13,390 bases of DNA from Anaerolineae bacterium (GTDB taxonomy: Bacteria; Chloroflexota; Anaerolineae; Aggregatilineales; UBA3940). The stretch is taken from the NCBI GenBank assembly GCA_016926985.1, contig JAFGNO010000061.1:1-13390 (forward strand), written 5' to 3'. The notes beneath the pieces are model-generated. The model did no database searches, was not told the DNA's origin, and saw only the letters and a program-made list of their open reading frames with translations. Shown one piece after another: positions 6,633-13,390 of this stretch (position 1 is its first letter; every line of letters begins with the position of its first letter). Position numbers and translations under genes: made by a program.

Positions 6633-7712
6633 TTATGTGACGTCGTATACCCTGCTGTGATATTGTATTAATCCCTGCCTCAGCCCGATGGTGTCCTGAG
6701 CATTCTGTACAGCTTTGCCATTGACTGCCTCCAGCGCATCCCAGGATATCTGCCTGAGATTGTCCTGTAATACGCGGATTTCCATCTTATACTTTGCGCC
6801 CCTGACCTGCTGGAACAGGTTGGTATAGTGTGCGCGGATGCCTGCCAAACCCTGGTAAGTGTGCCGGGAGGTCACAAGAATGGCATTTGGCTGGTACAGT
6901 GCGCTGATGGGGTCAAGCAATCCACCCGACATGGCATCAAACAGGATTTCCGCGATATCCCTTGGGGGATTTTGAACAGGCCAATCAAAATCAGCAACCG
7001 CATCCCATAGATCCGCGCCCTCCATGCTTCCTGCATAGTCCCAGCTCCAGAAGTTAGCCGCAGACATGCCAATGGTTTTTGCATGGGACAGGAATGCGCG
7101 CACTTCAGCCGGGGTAGGACGCCATCCCCACTCCGCAAAGGCTGCGCCAGTAGGAACAATTGGCCTGACCGGGAAGATATTTTGGAATTGGGCAATGCTC
7201 TGGTCGGTCTGCTGGGCTGGATTATGCGCCTGCATCCAGTAAACCTGGGGAAAATTGGTGTCGCAACGACTCAGAAATTCTGTCCAGGGCAATTCGCGGT
7301 GATATTGTGGATAACGGAAAGAACTCAATCCGATGTGAAGGTCCGGGACATTCAGGCGAAGTCGTTCCATGTATGCGCTGGCCTGGGCATGTTTGTTCTT
7401 GTAAGCCACCTCTGCATTTACAATAAAGCCGTCCAGCCCCAGCGTGTTTATTCGATGGATGGCAATATCTGCTTCTCCGAAGGGTTCATTCCCGTAAACA
7501 AACTGCCATCCCCACGCCTGTATCCCGGCACCCTTGAGCGCCTCAACCAGTGGAGTGGCTAGGTCAACGTTGTAGGCGCGAGCCCCGTCGGCGATTTTTA
7601 TAAGCACATGGCTCAGGTTGGCATCTCGTGCGCGCTTGACAATCTGCGCGACATTGCCGCCCTCACACATGTGAATCTTCCATATATAAAAGCCTTTCCC
7701 CTCGAGCTTCAT
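6633..7712 (-). CDS. TIM-barrel glycosidase-like protein with C-terminal NTF2/SnoaL-like domain
   Basis: This 359-residue protein has no signal peptide or membrane segment. Residues 1-245 alternate beta and helix like a (beta/alpha)8 barrel: FYIWKIHMCEGG, HVLIKIADGARAYNVD, GIQAWGWQFVYGN, LGLDGFIVNAEVAYKNK, HIGLSSFRYP, QVYWMQAHNP, PIVPTGAAF and AANFWSWDYAG. The layout resembles GH25-type and related barrels; Glu101 in VNAEVAYKN would be the best candidate acid, but this is inference. Residues 250-355 (from DIAEILFDAMSGG through a YQGLAGIRAHYTNLFQQV-like segment) look like an NTF2/SnoaL cone, often a ligand-binding or accessory domain. AAGGAAAGGA at 7719-7728 is a good ribosome site. The gene follows the Rel gene by 61 bp on the same strand without a terminator, so read-through is likely. 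Substrate unknown. Confidence 0.7.
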   Translation of the reverse strand: MKLEGKGFYIWKIHMCEGGNVAQIVKRARDANLSHVLIKIADGARAYNVDLATPLVEALKGAGIQAWGWQFVYGNEPFGEADIAIHRINTLGLDGFIVNAEVAYKNKHAQASAYMERLRLNVPDLHIGLSSFRYPQYHRELPWTEFLSRCDTNFPQVYWMQAHNPAQQTDQSIAQFQNIFPVRPIVPTGAAFAEWGWRPTPAEVRAFLSHAKTIGMSAANFWSWDYAGSMEGADLWDAVADFDWPVQNPPRDIAEILFDAMSGGLLDPISALYQPNAILVTSRHTYQGLAGIRAHYTNLFQQVRGAKYKMEIRVLQDNLRQISWDALEAVNGKAVQNAQDTIGLRQGLIQYHSRVYDVT

Positions 7713-7773
7713 GGAATATCCTTTCCTTGACGGCTTAGTGACTCACCTCACAACGTTCCTGTCGTGACAGAGT

Positions 7774-9948
7774 CTAGTGGGTAATACGCCTGACATCCAT
7801 TACGTTGGGAAGCCGCGCGATGCGTGACAGGATATCTGCAAGCTGTGCTGCACTCTCGACTTCCATTATCACATGGCAGTACGCAATATGGTTTTTGGTG
7901 CTGATATTCACCTCACGCATATTGATCCGGGCATCTGCGATCACCGTCGCGATATCCCGCGTGAGACCCTCCCGGTCATACGCTTCAATCGTTACCGGAA
8001 CATGGTACCGGGTCTCCTCACGGGCGCTTCCCCATTCAACGGCAATCAGGCGCTCAGGATTCAGGTGGTGAATGTTATGGCAATCCGTCCTGTGGATAGT
8101 CACACCACGCCCGCGGGTAATATAGCCAATGATATCATCCCCTTGCGCCGGGTTGCAGCAGCGAGCCAGCGAGGTCATCAGGCCGCCCGCCCCCTGAATA
8201 CGCACCTCATCCCGCGGGCGGGTCGTTTCTGGCAGCGGGCGAGCGAGTGTTTGCAGGACGTCCTCCTGCTCGGAGGTGCGCTCCATCTCAAGTATCCTGG
8301 TGGCTACCTGCTGGGGCGTTATATCGCTGAAGCCAAGCTGGGCAAGGAATTCATCTGTTCGGTCGTAGCCCATCAGTTCCGCAACGCGATCATGCGACAT
8401 CTTTTCTACCCCAAGCCGCTTAAGCTCCCGTTCCAGCACCTCGCGTCCCAGGAGGATCATTTTGTCGCGGTCCAGCCTGCGGAACCACTGGCGAATTTTC
8501 GCGGCGGCCCGCTTGGTTTTGACGTAGCCGAGGCCGGAGTTTAACCAGTCACGGCTGGGGCCCCCTCGTTTTGCCGTCAGTATCTCGACCCGATCGCCAA
8601 CCTGCAGGGTGTAATGAAGCGGCACAAGCCTGCCATAGACCTTGGCCCCGCGGCAGCGGTGCCCAATATCAGTATGAATATGGTAGGCAAAATCGATCGG
8701 CGTTGAGCCTATCGGGAGATCAACAATATCGCCTCGCGGTGTGAAGGCATAAACGCGATCTTGAAAGACATCGGTGCGCATCGCATCGAGAAATTCGACA
8801 GCGTCATCTACATTGCGCCCGACTTCCATCAACTCGCGCAGGTGTTTGATTCGCTGCTCAAACGCTTCGTCGGGCTGCTCAGACGATCCTTTATAGCGCC
8901 AGTGTGCAGCAACCCCATATTCGGCATGAGTGTGCATATCAGGGGTTCGTATCTGGACCTCGAGCGTTTTGCCATCTGGCAGGAGGACTGCCGTGTGTAG
9001 TGACTGGTAGAAATTATCCTTTGGCGCAGCAATATAATCATCAAAGGCTCCTGCAATAGGACGCCAGGTCTGGTGAATAACTGCCAGCGCCTGATAGCAC
9101 ATGAAGATATCGGTTGTGATCACCCGGATGGCCCGAACATCAAATATCTGTTCAATCGGCAAGCGCTTGTTTTCCATCTTCTGCCAGATGCTGTAGATGT
9201 GTTTTGAGCGACCACTTACCTCGGCCTGAATGCCATGCTGTGCCAGGATATCGGTAACAGTATCAACGATCTGTGCCACATAGAAATCCCGATCGGCGCG
9301 CCGCTCATCAACCAGCCGCGCTATCAGCCGGTATCGGTCTGGTTCAAGGTACCGGAAGGCAAGATCCTCAAGCTCCCACTTGAGCTGCCAGATTCCCAGC
9401 CGGCTGGCAAGCGGTGCAAAGATCTCCATAGTTTCACGGGCCATCCGAATCTGTCTGTCGTGGGGAAGGTGGCCAAGGGTTCGCATATTGTGGAGGCGAT
9501 CAGCAAGCTTGACAAGAATAACCCGGATGTCGTCGTTCATGGCCAGCAGGGTTTTGCGCAGAAACTCCGCTTCCCGGTTAGCATACTGGTGATCGGACGA
9601 TGCGTTAGTGGCATCGGTAATCTGGTCAAGCTTGGTTACGCCGCTCACCAGCATTGCGATCTCTTCCCCGAACTCGTTTTGCAGATCGTCGAGGGAGATT
9701 GGTGTGTCTTCCACAATATCATGAAGCAGCCCGGCGGCAACGACAGCTGTATCCAGTTCCAATTCGATCAGGATACGCGCGACCTCAATACAGTGGATAA
9801 CGTAGGCCTCGCCCGATGCGCGCTTCTGACCGGCATGTGCTTCCAGCGCAAAATCATAGGCATGCTTCAGAATGGCCCGTTCGTGAATAGGCAGGCTGCT
9901 GAGGGGACGGACCAGTTCATCAAACGTTGGAACAGACTTAACCATCAT
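7774..9948 (-). CDS. rel: (p)ppGpp synthetase/hydrolase of the Rel/SpoT family
   Basis: This 724-residue long RSH protein controls the stringent response. The N-terminal hydrolase (about 25-200) keeps the HD-domain ligands: His52, His76-Asp77 in LLHDIVED, and Asp150 in KLADRLHNMRTL. The synthetase (about 220-350) has GRSKHIYSIWQKM, the equivalent of the EFDD/RFKD site as AFDD (301-304), NFYQSLHTAV, and LEVQIRTPDMHTHAEYGVAAHW. A TGS domain follows (about 397-460, VYAFTPRGDIVDLPIGST), then helical linkers, the conserved-cysteine region (RCCNPAQGDDIIGYITRGRG, about 596-623) and a C-terminal ACT domain (about 648-722). The ATG doublet at 9948/9945 has no strong Shine-Dalgarno, so the start may be either. 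The gene stands 107 bp after the M23 gene, a gap with a candidate promoter, and may also receive read-through. Both activities are likely present. Confidence 0.95.
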   Translation of the reverse strand: MMVKSVPTFDELVRPLSSLPIHERAILKHAYDFALEAHAGQKRASGEAYVIHCIEVARILIELELDTAVVAAGLLHDIVEDTPISLDDLQNEFGEEIAMLVSGVTKLDQITDATNASSDHQYANREAEFLRKTLLAMNDDIRVILVKLADRLHNMRTLGHLPHDRQIRMARETMEIFAPLASRLGIWQLKWELEDLAFRYLEPDRYRLIARLVDERRADRDFYVAQIVDTVTDILAQHGIQAEVSGRSKHIYSIWQKMENKRLPIEQIFDVRAIRVITTDIFMCYQALAVIHQTWRPIAGAFDDYIAAPKDNFYQSLHTAVLLPDGKTLEVQIRTPDMHTHAEYGVAAHWRYKGSSEQPDEAFEQRIKHLRELMEVGRNVDDAVEFLDAMRTDVFQDRVYAFTPRGDIVDLPIGSTPIDFAYHIHTDIGHRCRGAKVYGRLVPLHYTLQVGDRVEILTAKRGGPSRDWLNSGLGYVKTKRAAAKIRQWFRRLDRDKMILLGREVLERELKRLGVEKMSHDRVAELMGYDRTDEFLAQLGFSDITPQQVATRILEMERTSEQEDVLQTLARPLPETTRPRDEVRIQGAGGLMTSLARCCNPAQGDDIIGYITRGRGVTIHRTDCHNIHHLNPERLIAVEWGSAREETRYHVPVTIEAYDREGLTRDIATVIADARINMREVNISTKNHIAYCHVIMEVESAAQLADILSRIARLPNVMDVRRITH

Positions 9949-10013
9949 TCACATTAATTATCCGAACTTGACCTTACCATAACGGTGTGGTCTCAGTATA
10001 GATCGGCCTTCCC

Positions 10014-10043
10014 GTTATATGCCACACTGCTCCTCGTTACCAA
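10014..10043 (-). promoter_or_regulatory. Candidate promoter of the rel gene
   Basis: In the 107-bp gap between the M23 stop and the rel start, the minus strand shows TTGGTA (10038-10043), an 18-base spacer and TATAAC (10014-10019). The -10 matches consensus at five of six bases and the -35 at four of six. It would let rel be expressed apart from the upstream peptidase operon. Support is from spacing and box quality only. Confidence 0.35.
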
Positions 10044-10055
10044 AGAGCAACACGG

Positions 10056-11159
10056 CTATCTCCCAAAGGTAAGTTCCACCCAGTTTACCATACCTTCTAG
10101 CACCATGATGCTGCCATGCCAGTATGCATAATCGAGGACAGCCTCGACTGTATAGGCTCCCACGGGAACGTTGGGGATGACAAAGTTCTCGTGCCAGTAA
10201 TCGTCGGGATTCACCCCCGGCCCGGCATAGGTGGTAGTGCGATAGAATACTTCCCCTGTGGACAGGCTGGTGATGGTGATGGAAGCATCGTTAGCCGGGC
10301 TGTCCCCCGGATAAGCAGCCCGTCCGGCAATCACGCCACAGCCTGAGTAAGGTGCAATCCATAAGTCCGGGTTGCGCACCCGGTAATAAGAGTTAAGCCC
10401 CAAGCGTACCTCGAAGTGGAGGTGGGGACCAGTCACTTTGCCGGTTGATCCACTGAGCCCAATTATATCTCCCTCTTCCACCTGTTGTTCTACCTCAACA
10501 AGCAGGGAGGACAGGTGGGCATATAGCGTGTAAAGGGGATGGCCCTGATAACCATAAGTATGTGCTATCACCACAGTATTGCCATAGGCGTTGACACTTT
10601 CATATTGGTTGTGGTGCCCCTCATCAGCCCATATAACGGTGCCATTCCCAACAGCGTGGACCGGGGTTCCATCAGGGTTGGCCAGGTCGATTCCAAGATG
10701 GATATAGAAATCGTTGTCTTCGCCGTCCACCCCATACTGGTACCAGGACAGTCCCTCATTGATGTAGTTGGAGGTCATTGGGCGAATAAACCAGAAATGA
10801 TCGCCTGGCTGCTGGGCAAGTGGTACGGGGAGGGGCGGTGGCGACCATTGGGTAGTAGCAATTCCGGGAACCTGAACTGGCAAGCCGGGGGCCGCCTGCC
10901 GATCTGAAGAGCCAGTTATAGGCGGGACGGGCAGTGCAGGGTCAGAAGATGGAGATGTTTCCGGTTGTTGCCCTCTAGTTTGCGGGAGTTCCCCACTGAA
11001 CTGGATGATAGAGTCTATGATATCAGGAGCTACACTGAGAGAGGGCGCTGCATCTATATAAAGCAGGCCAGGAGGCGCTAGCGCTGGCGCAGATGTTGCC
11101 AGTGCTGCCCCAATCAGTAAGGCCGTCGCCAGCAGAGGGGTGGCGGATCGTATTGTCAT
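10056..11159 (-). CDS. Secreted M23-family (LytM/lysostaphin-type) metallopeptidase
   Basis: M23 enzymes are zinc endopeptidases that usually cut peptidoglycan cross-links. Residues 1-28 form a Sec signal peptide (hydrophobic LLATALLIGAALAT, likely cut after APALA). Residues 30-115 are a Pro/Ser-rich spacer. The peptidase domain spans about 150-255 and has all expected ligands: His154 and Asp158 in HLGIDLANPDG, His215 in TLYAHLSS, and the HxH motif at 246-248 in GPHLHFEVRLG. The segment GLSGSTGKVTGPH is typical of active members, so I expect catalysis. Residues about 277-365 form a beta-rich tail (SITITSLSTGEVFYRTTT...VPVGAYTVEA) resembling a carboxypeptidase-regulatory-like domain. The ATG overlaps the stop of the upstream gene (ATGA), which indicates translational coupling with the propeller/M15-like protein. 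Confidence 0.93.
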   Translation of the reverse strand: MTIRSATPLLATALLIGAALATSAPALAPPGLLYIDAAPSLSVAPDIIDSIIQFSGELPQTRGQQPETSPSSDPALPVPPITGSSDRQAAPGLPVQVPGIATTQWSPPPLPVPLAQQPGDHFWFIRPMTSNYINEGLSWYQYGVDGEDNDFYIHLGIDLANPDGTPVHAVGNGTVIWADEGHHNQYESVNAYGNTVVIAHTYGYQGHPLYTLYAHLSSLLVEVEQQVEEGDIIGLSGSTGKVTGPHLHFEVRLGLNSYYRVRNPDLWIAPYSGCGVIAGRAAYPGDSPANDASITITSLSTGEVFYRTTTYAGPGVNPDDYWHENFVIPNVPVGAYTVEAVLDYAYWHGSIMVLEGMVNWVELTFGR

Positions 11160-13111
11160 TGATCGCTCACTGTACTGAAAAGACCGGTTAGCTCATCTGA
11201 CGTATAGAGTTCCAACATGGCTGACTGCCAGTTCAGCCCATCGCGTTTTTCATATTGCCAGAACAGAGTGCCATACCAGTTATGGCGCCAGGTGTGATCG
11301 GCGGGAGATGGTTCCCAGCCATAAAGACTGGCCAGCTCAGTGAAGTTAATATAATAACCCACCGGGATGTCATCCCGGTATTGGCCTCCCTGGTCATAAG
11401 CCAGCGGATCCCCGCTTGCCCTTGCGGAGAAATCCCAGGGCAAGACATGAAGGGGCTCTCCTAAAGAACCATCCTGCACAGCGCAGCGCACATATAAGTG
11501 CCAGCGAAGAACCGGACCGTCCAGAACTGGCGCCAGTTCGATCAGTGGGGGCTCTAGGAGTGCATAGTTCTGCATGATATCAAAGGCGCGTCCCGCCATA
11601 TGCCAGTTCGATGATGACTGGCCTGGTGAAACCTGATAATCGAGGTTCCACAGCATAGAATCCAGCACGCCCAGGAAATCCCACCCGGCCCCGGCTTCTA
11701 CGGTGCGTCTCAGTGCAGAGAAAGAGTCATCAACCCGCTCAGATAAATAGGGCAAATCAGCCGTTACGCCCAGTTGAGATAGGTTAACCAATTTGTAGGG
11801 AGGAGAAGTGCTGTCATCGGCGATAACATATTCGGTGAATGCATCTTCAATAGGTGTGTTAGCGTTGAGAGCGAGCGGTTGAGGAAGCGGGTCGGGGAAA
11901 GGCTCGTCCATCCAATCGAGATGTTGTGCCAGTGCGGGCAAATTGACGATCCGGGATGGCAACTCGTATCGGCTGCCTGACAGCAACTCAAGCATTGTCC
12001 CCGTCGCATGTGGAGCGAGAATGGCAATCTGGTCGGTATTTGTCCAGACGGCAGTGGCGCCGCGGGCCAGGGGGTGCGGCGCTGCCCAACTGTCTCCCTC
12101 TCGTTCTGCGACAAAGATGACGGGCTCGCCATCCATTCTGGCATAGAAAAGGATATCACCTGATGGAGATGCAAGAGGATCTCTCTCGGCAAGCTCCGGG
12201 GTGTTGGTAAGGTTTAATGCGCGCATGTCATCAGGATCATCTAAAGGAAGTGCATAGATGTCCTGCGACCGCCCGCGCTGCGACACATAGATAATATCCC
12301 CGCGTCCGGCATTGGCCCACCAGGTGGGAGAGGCGTCCATGCCCTCATTGGTGGTGAGGACATAAGGGCCGTCTGTGCCATCAGCTTTGATAATGCAAAT
12401 GTCCAGATTCCCATTGTAATATGCTTCGTAAACCAGCCACTGCCCGTCAGGACTCCATTCCGGATTTCCTTCATAGGCCAGGTTGTAAGTCAGCTGGGAG
12501 AGTTCGCCACTGAGCAGTGATAAAACATACAATTCCCAGTTGCCATCCCGGCGAGAGGCAAAAGCGATTCGCTGCCCGTCTGGGCTGAAGGCGGGCTCTT
12601 TGTCATCTGCCCGGTGGCTGGTGAGCCGGATTGGGGAGTCGGCTTGGCGGGGGATAGCGAACAAGTCCAGTTGGTCGCCGGCATACATAGCCAGGACAAA
12701 GACACCGAAATTGCCCGTTGTTGCAACAGGGGGATTGTTTTCAGGCGCGCTGTTGAGAATACCATCATTAGCAGGCCGAGAGCCGCCTTCTGTATATATG
12801 GTGGTGTAAATCGCCGGTATGACCGTATTGCGCGATTGATTGCCCGCCCACATAACCAGAGCTGTGACGCACACCAACATAATGAATGCTGCTGCTGTTG
12901 GAGCCCCATCCCTGGCACTGTTCCGGCGCCAATGGGCGCCCGCCAAAAAGGAGCGCTTTTGAGTTGCCATTGCAGTCACAGCAGAATCTATCCATGTAAA
13001 CATCTCGTTAAGCGCGGCCAGGAAAAACGAGCCGACGGATTCTGCGATACGGAACAGGCGCGTGATCATGACTGAGCGATTCTGGTGATTCTGGGCGATT
13101 TTGCATGGCAC
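11156..13111 (-). CDS. Membrane-anchored TolB-type beta-propeller protein with M15-peptidase-like C-terminal region
   Basis: The 651-residue protein has a cytoplasmic N-terminus, one membrane helix at about 72-90 (AFIMLVCVTALVMWAG) and a large external part. Residues 140-345 hold at least four PD40/TolB-like repeats, such as EPAFSPDGQRIAFASRRDG, NPEWSPDGQWLVYEA, DIIYVSQRGRSQDIYAL and DPLASPSGDILFYARMDG. Residues about 430-645 contain NWHMAGRAFDI, where His504, Gly507, Ala509 and Asp511 fit the HxxGxAxD zinc motif of M15 D,D-carboxypeptidases. HTWRHNW (606-612) could supply the third ligand. I infer a wall-binding sensor or peptidase. The gene overlaps the M23 gene by ATGA. Met1 has an AGGGTG close upstream; Met15 (ATG at 13069) is an alternative that would couple to the short ORF at 13066-13188. 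The propeller is confident, the M15-like call tentative. Confidence 0.8.
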   Translation of the reverse strand: MPCKIAQNHQNRSVMITRLFRIAESVGSFFLAALNEMFTWIDSAVTAMATQKRSFLAGAHWRRNSARDGAPTAAAFIMLVCVTALVMWAGNQSRNTVIPAIYTTIYTEGGSRPANDGILNSAPENNPPVATTGNFGVFVLAMYAGDQLDLFAIPRQADSPIRLTSHRADDKEPAFSPDGQRIAFASRRDGNWELYVLSLLSGELSQLTYNLAYEGNPEWSPDGQWLVYEAYYNGNLDICIIKADGTDGPYVLTTNEGMDASPTWWANAGRGDIIYVSQRGRSQDIYALPLDDPDDMRALNLTNTPELAERDPLASPSGDILFYARMDGEPVIFVAEREGDSWAAPHPLARGATAVWTNTDQIAILAPHATGTMLELLSGSRYELPSRIVNLPALAQHLDWMDEPFPDPLPQPLALNANTPIEDAFTEYVIADDSTSPPYKLVNLSQLGVTADLPYLSERVDDSFSALRRTVEAGAGWDFLGVLDSMLWNLDYQVSPGQSSSNWHMAGRAFDIMQNYALLEPPLIELAPVLDGPVLRWHLYVRCAVQDGSLGEPLHVLPWDFSARASGDPLAYDQGGQYRDDIPVGYYINFTELASLYGWEPSPADHTWRHNWYGTLFWQYEKRDGLNWQSAMLELYTSDELTGLFSTVSDQ

Positions 13112-13188
13112 CCTGATAGAAATGCCCGAGAAACCATATTTTTAAAATTTACCCGCCATTTTAAGCGGCGTTTCTCAGTGCGGTCCAT
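13066..13188 (-). CDS. Possible 40-residue basic leader ORF upstream of the propeller gene
   Basis: An ATG at 13188 opens a 40-codon frame beginning MDRTEKRRLKWRVNF. A GGGGA (13195-13199) lies six bases upstream, a reasonable Shine-Dalgarno. Its TGA (13068-13066) overlaps the ATG of Met15 of the propeller gene as ATGA, the same coupling geometry seen between that gene and the M23 gene. If used, it could be a leader peptide and the main protein would start at Met15. It also overlaps the Met1 start at 13111 in another frame, so only one arrangement is likely. It has no recognisable domain and may be chance. Confidence 0.22.
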   Translation of the reverse strand: MDRTEKRRLKWRVNFKNMVSRAFLSGCHAKSPRITRIAQS

Positions 13189-13390
13189 AAAAAATCCCCA
13201 AATAGGCGGGAGCGGCCAACAGAAGAAGTTCCACTTTCTAAAGCGTGCGATATAATACCAGCTTAAATATAGTCACCTATTTTATCTGGCGCCATTGCAG
13301 CAAGTCACTATATCGCGTCGATGGCGCGGTCTTAAGGATGGGAAGTGTGATAAGCTGGATATGTATCGCACTTCCCATCCGTCCCGACTG
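13112..13390. other. Intergenic region with promoter-like and inverted-repeat elements
   Basis: Apart from the short possible leader ORF, no gene is evident. The region is AT-rich near 13137-13165. It contains back-to-back -10-like sequences at 13251-13257: TATAAT read on the plus strand and TGG-TATTAT, an extended -10, read on the minus strand. Inverted repeats are GCGATATA (13247-13254) with TATATCGC (13309-13316), GCGCCAT (13289-13295) with ATGGCGC (13321-13327), and the long hairpin at 13336-13380. The minus-strand promoter of the propeller/M23 operon most likely lies here, and a plus-strand promoter for a gene beyond the window is possible. Confidence 0.45.
13336..13380. repeat. Long inverted repeat forming a 17-bp hairpin
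   Basis: GGATGGGAAGTGTGATA (13336-13352) pairs with TATCGCACTTCCCATCC (13364-13380) along its full length, with a single G-U wobble, around an 11-base loop (AGCTGGATATG). Neither strand has a T-run after the stem, so it is not a normal intrinsic terminator. It could be a folded 5' leader or small RNA of the next gene, a protein-binding site, or a small mobile palindromic element. Confidence 0.75.

Noticed and set aside
7713..7773. CTGTCGTGACAG in the gap between rel and the glycosidase-like gene as a terminator
   Set aside because: It has a 4-5 bp stem and no T-tract; read-through is more likely.
7873..8544. A 223-codon plus-strand frame opposite the C-terminal half of rel
   Set aside because: It is antisense to the TGS-to-ACT region, has no motif, and its composition mirrors codon use of the minus-strand gene.
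9235..9957. A 240-codon open frame on the plus strand opposite the start of rel
   Set aside because: It lies fully antisense to the well-conserved hydrolase and synthetase domains and has no recognisable domain or ribosome site.
1..13390. CRISPR array, insertion sequence, phage gene or defence system
   Set aside because: I saw no regularly spaced repeats, no transposase- or integrase-like protein and no known defence domains on either strand; all long frames are accounted for by the listed genes or their shadows.

Overview
The window reads as a chromosomal segment of a bacterium, most likely a Chloroflexota (Anaerolineae-like) lineage. This is an inference from style: a long Pro/Thr-rich linker inside an exported parvulin, a TolB-type propeller protein beside an M23 peptidase, the ssb-rpsR order and the C+ form of S18. 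No marker gene here settles the taxonomy. Coding density is high. I see no insertion sequence, phage gene, CRISPR array, toxin-antitoxin pair or other clear mobile-element signature.

Layout, left to right. (1) 1-1960, plus strand: the 3' end of ssb, then rpsR, then a membrane-anchored parvulin-type prolyl isomerase. A hairpin lies between rpsR and the isomerase gene, and a strong intrinsic terminator closes the block at 1982-2008. (2) 1961-2269: a gap of about 310 bp with no convincing gene. (3) 2270-4708, plus: one large 812-residue protein with an HxxxDG motif of the CoA-dependent acyltransferase superfamily and a long N-terminal region I cannot assign. (4) 4749-4830, minus: tRNA-Leu(GAG), with a near-consensus promoter and a hairpin terminator of its own. 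(5) 4877-6609, plus: a stand-alone LON-substrate-binding-domain protein and plsX (phospholipid precursor synthesis). (6) 6633-13111, minus, convergent with plsX. In transcription order this holds a membrane-anchored beta-propeller protein with an M15-like C-terminal region, an M23 peptidase overlapping it by 4 bp (ATGA), a bifunctional-type Rel/SpoT (p)ppGpp enzyme, and a TIM-barrel glycosidase-like protein with an NTF2/SnoaL-like tail. (7) 13112-13390: an unassigned region rich in inverted repeats, carrying the upstream region of the minus operon and a 17-bp hairpin.

Most genes are housekeeping (DNA maintenance, translation, lipid synthesis, stringent response) or envelope functions (isomerase, M23, propeller/M15-like, glycosidase-like). 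The less ordinary parts are the orphan acyltransferase-like protein, the propeller/M15-like protein coupled to the M23 peptidase, the acidic N-terminal extension on S18, the atypical AFDD synthetase motif in Rel, the tRNA-Leu transcribed against its neighbours, and the hairpin region at the right edge. I did not find a clear, previously undescribed multi-gene system.
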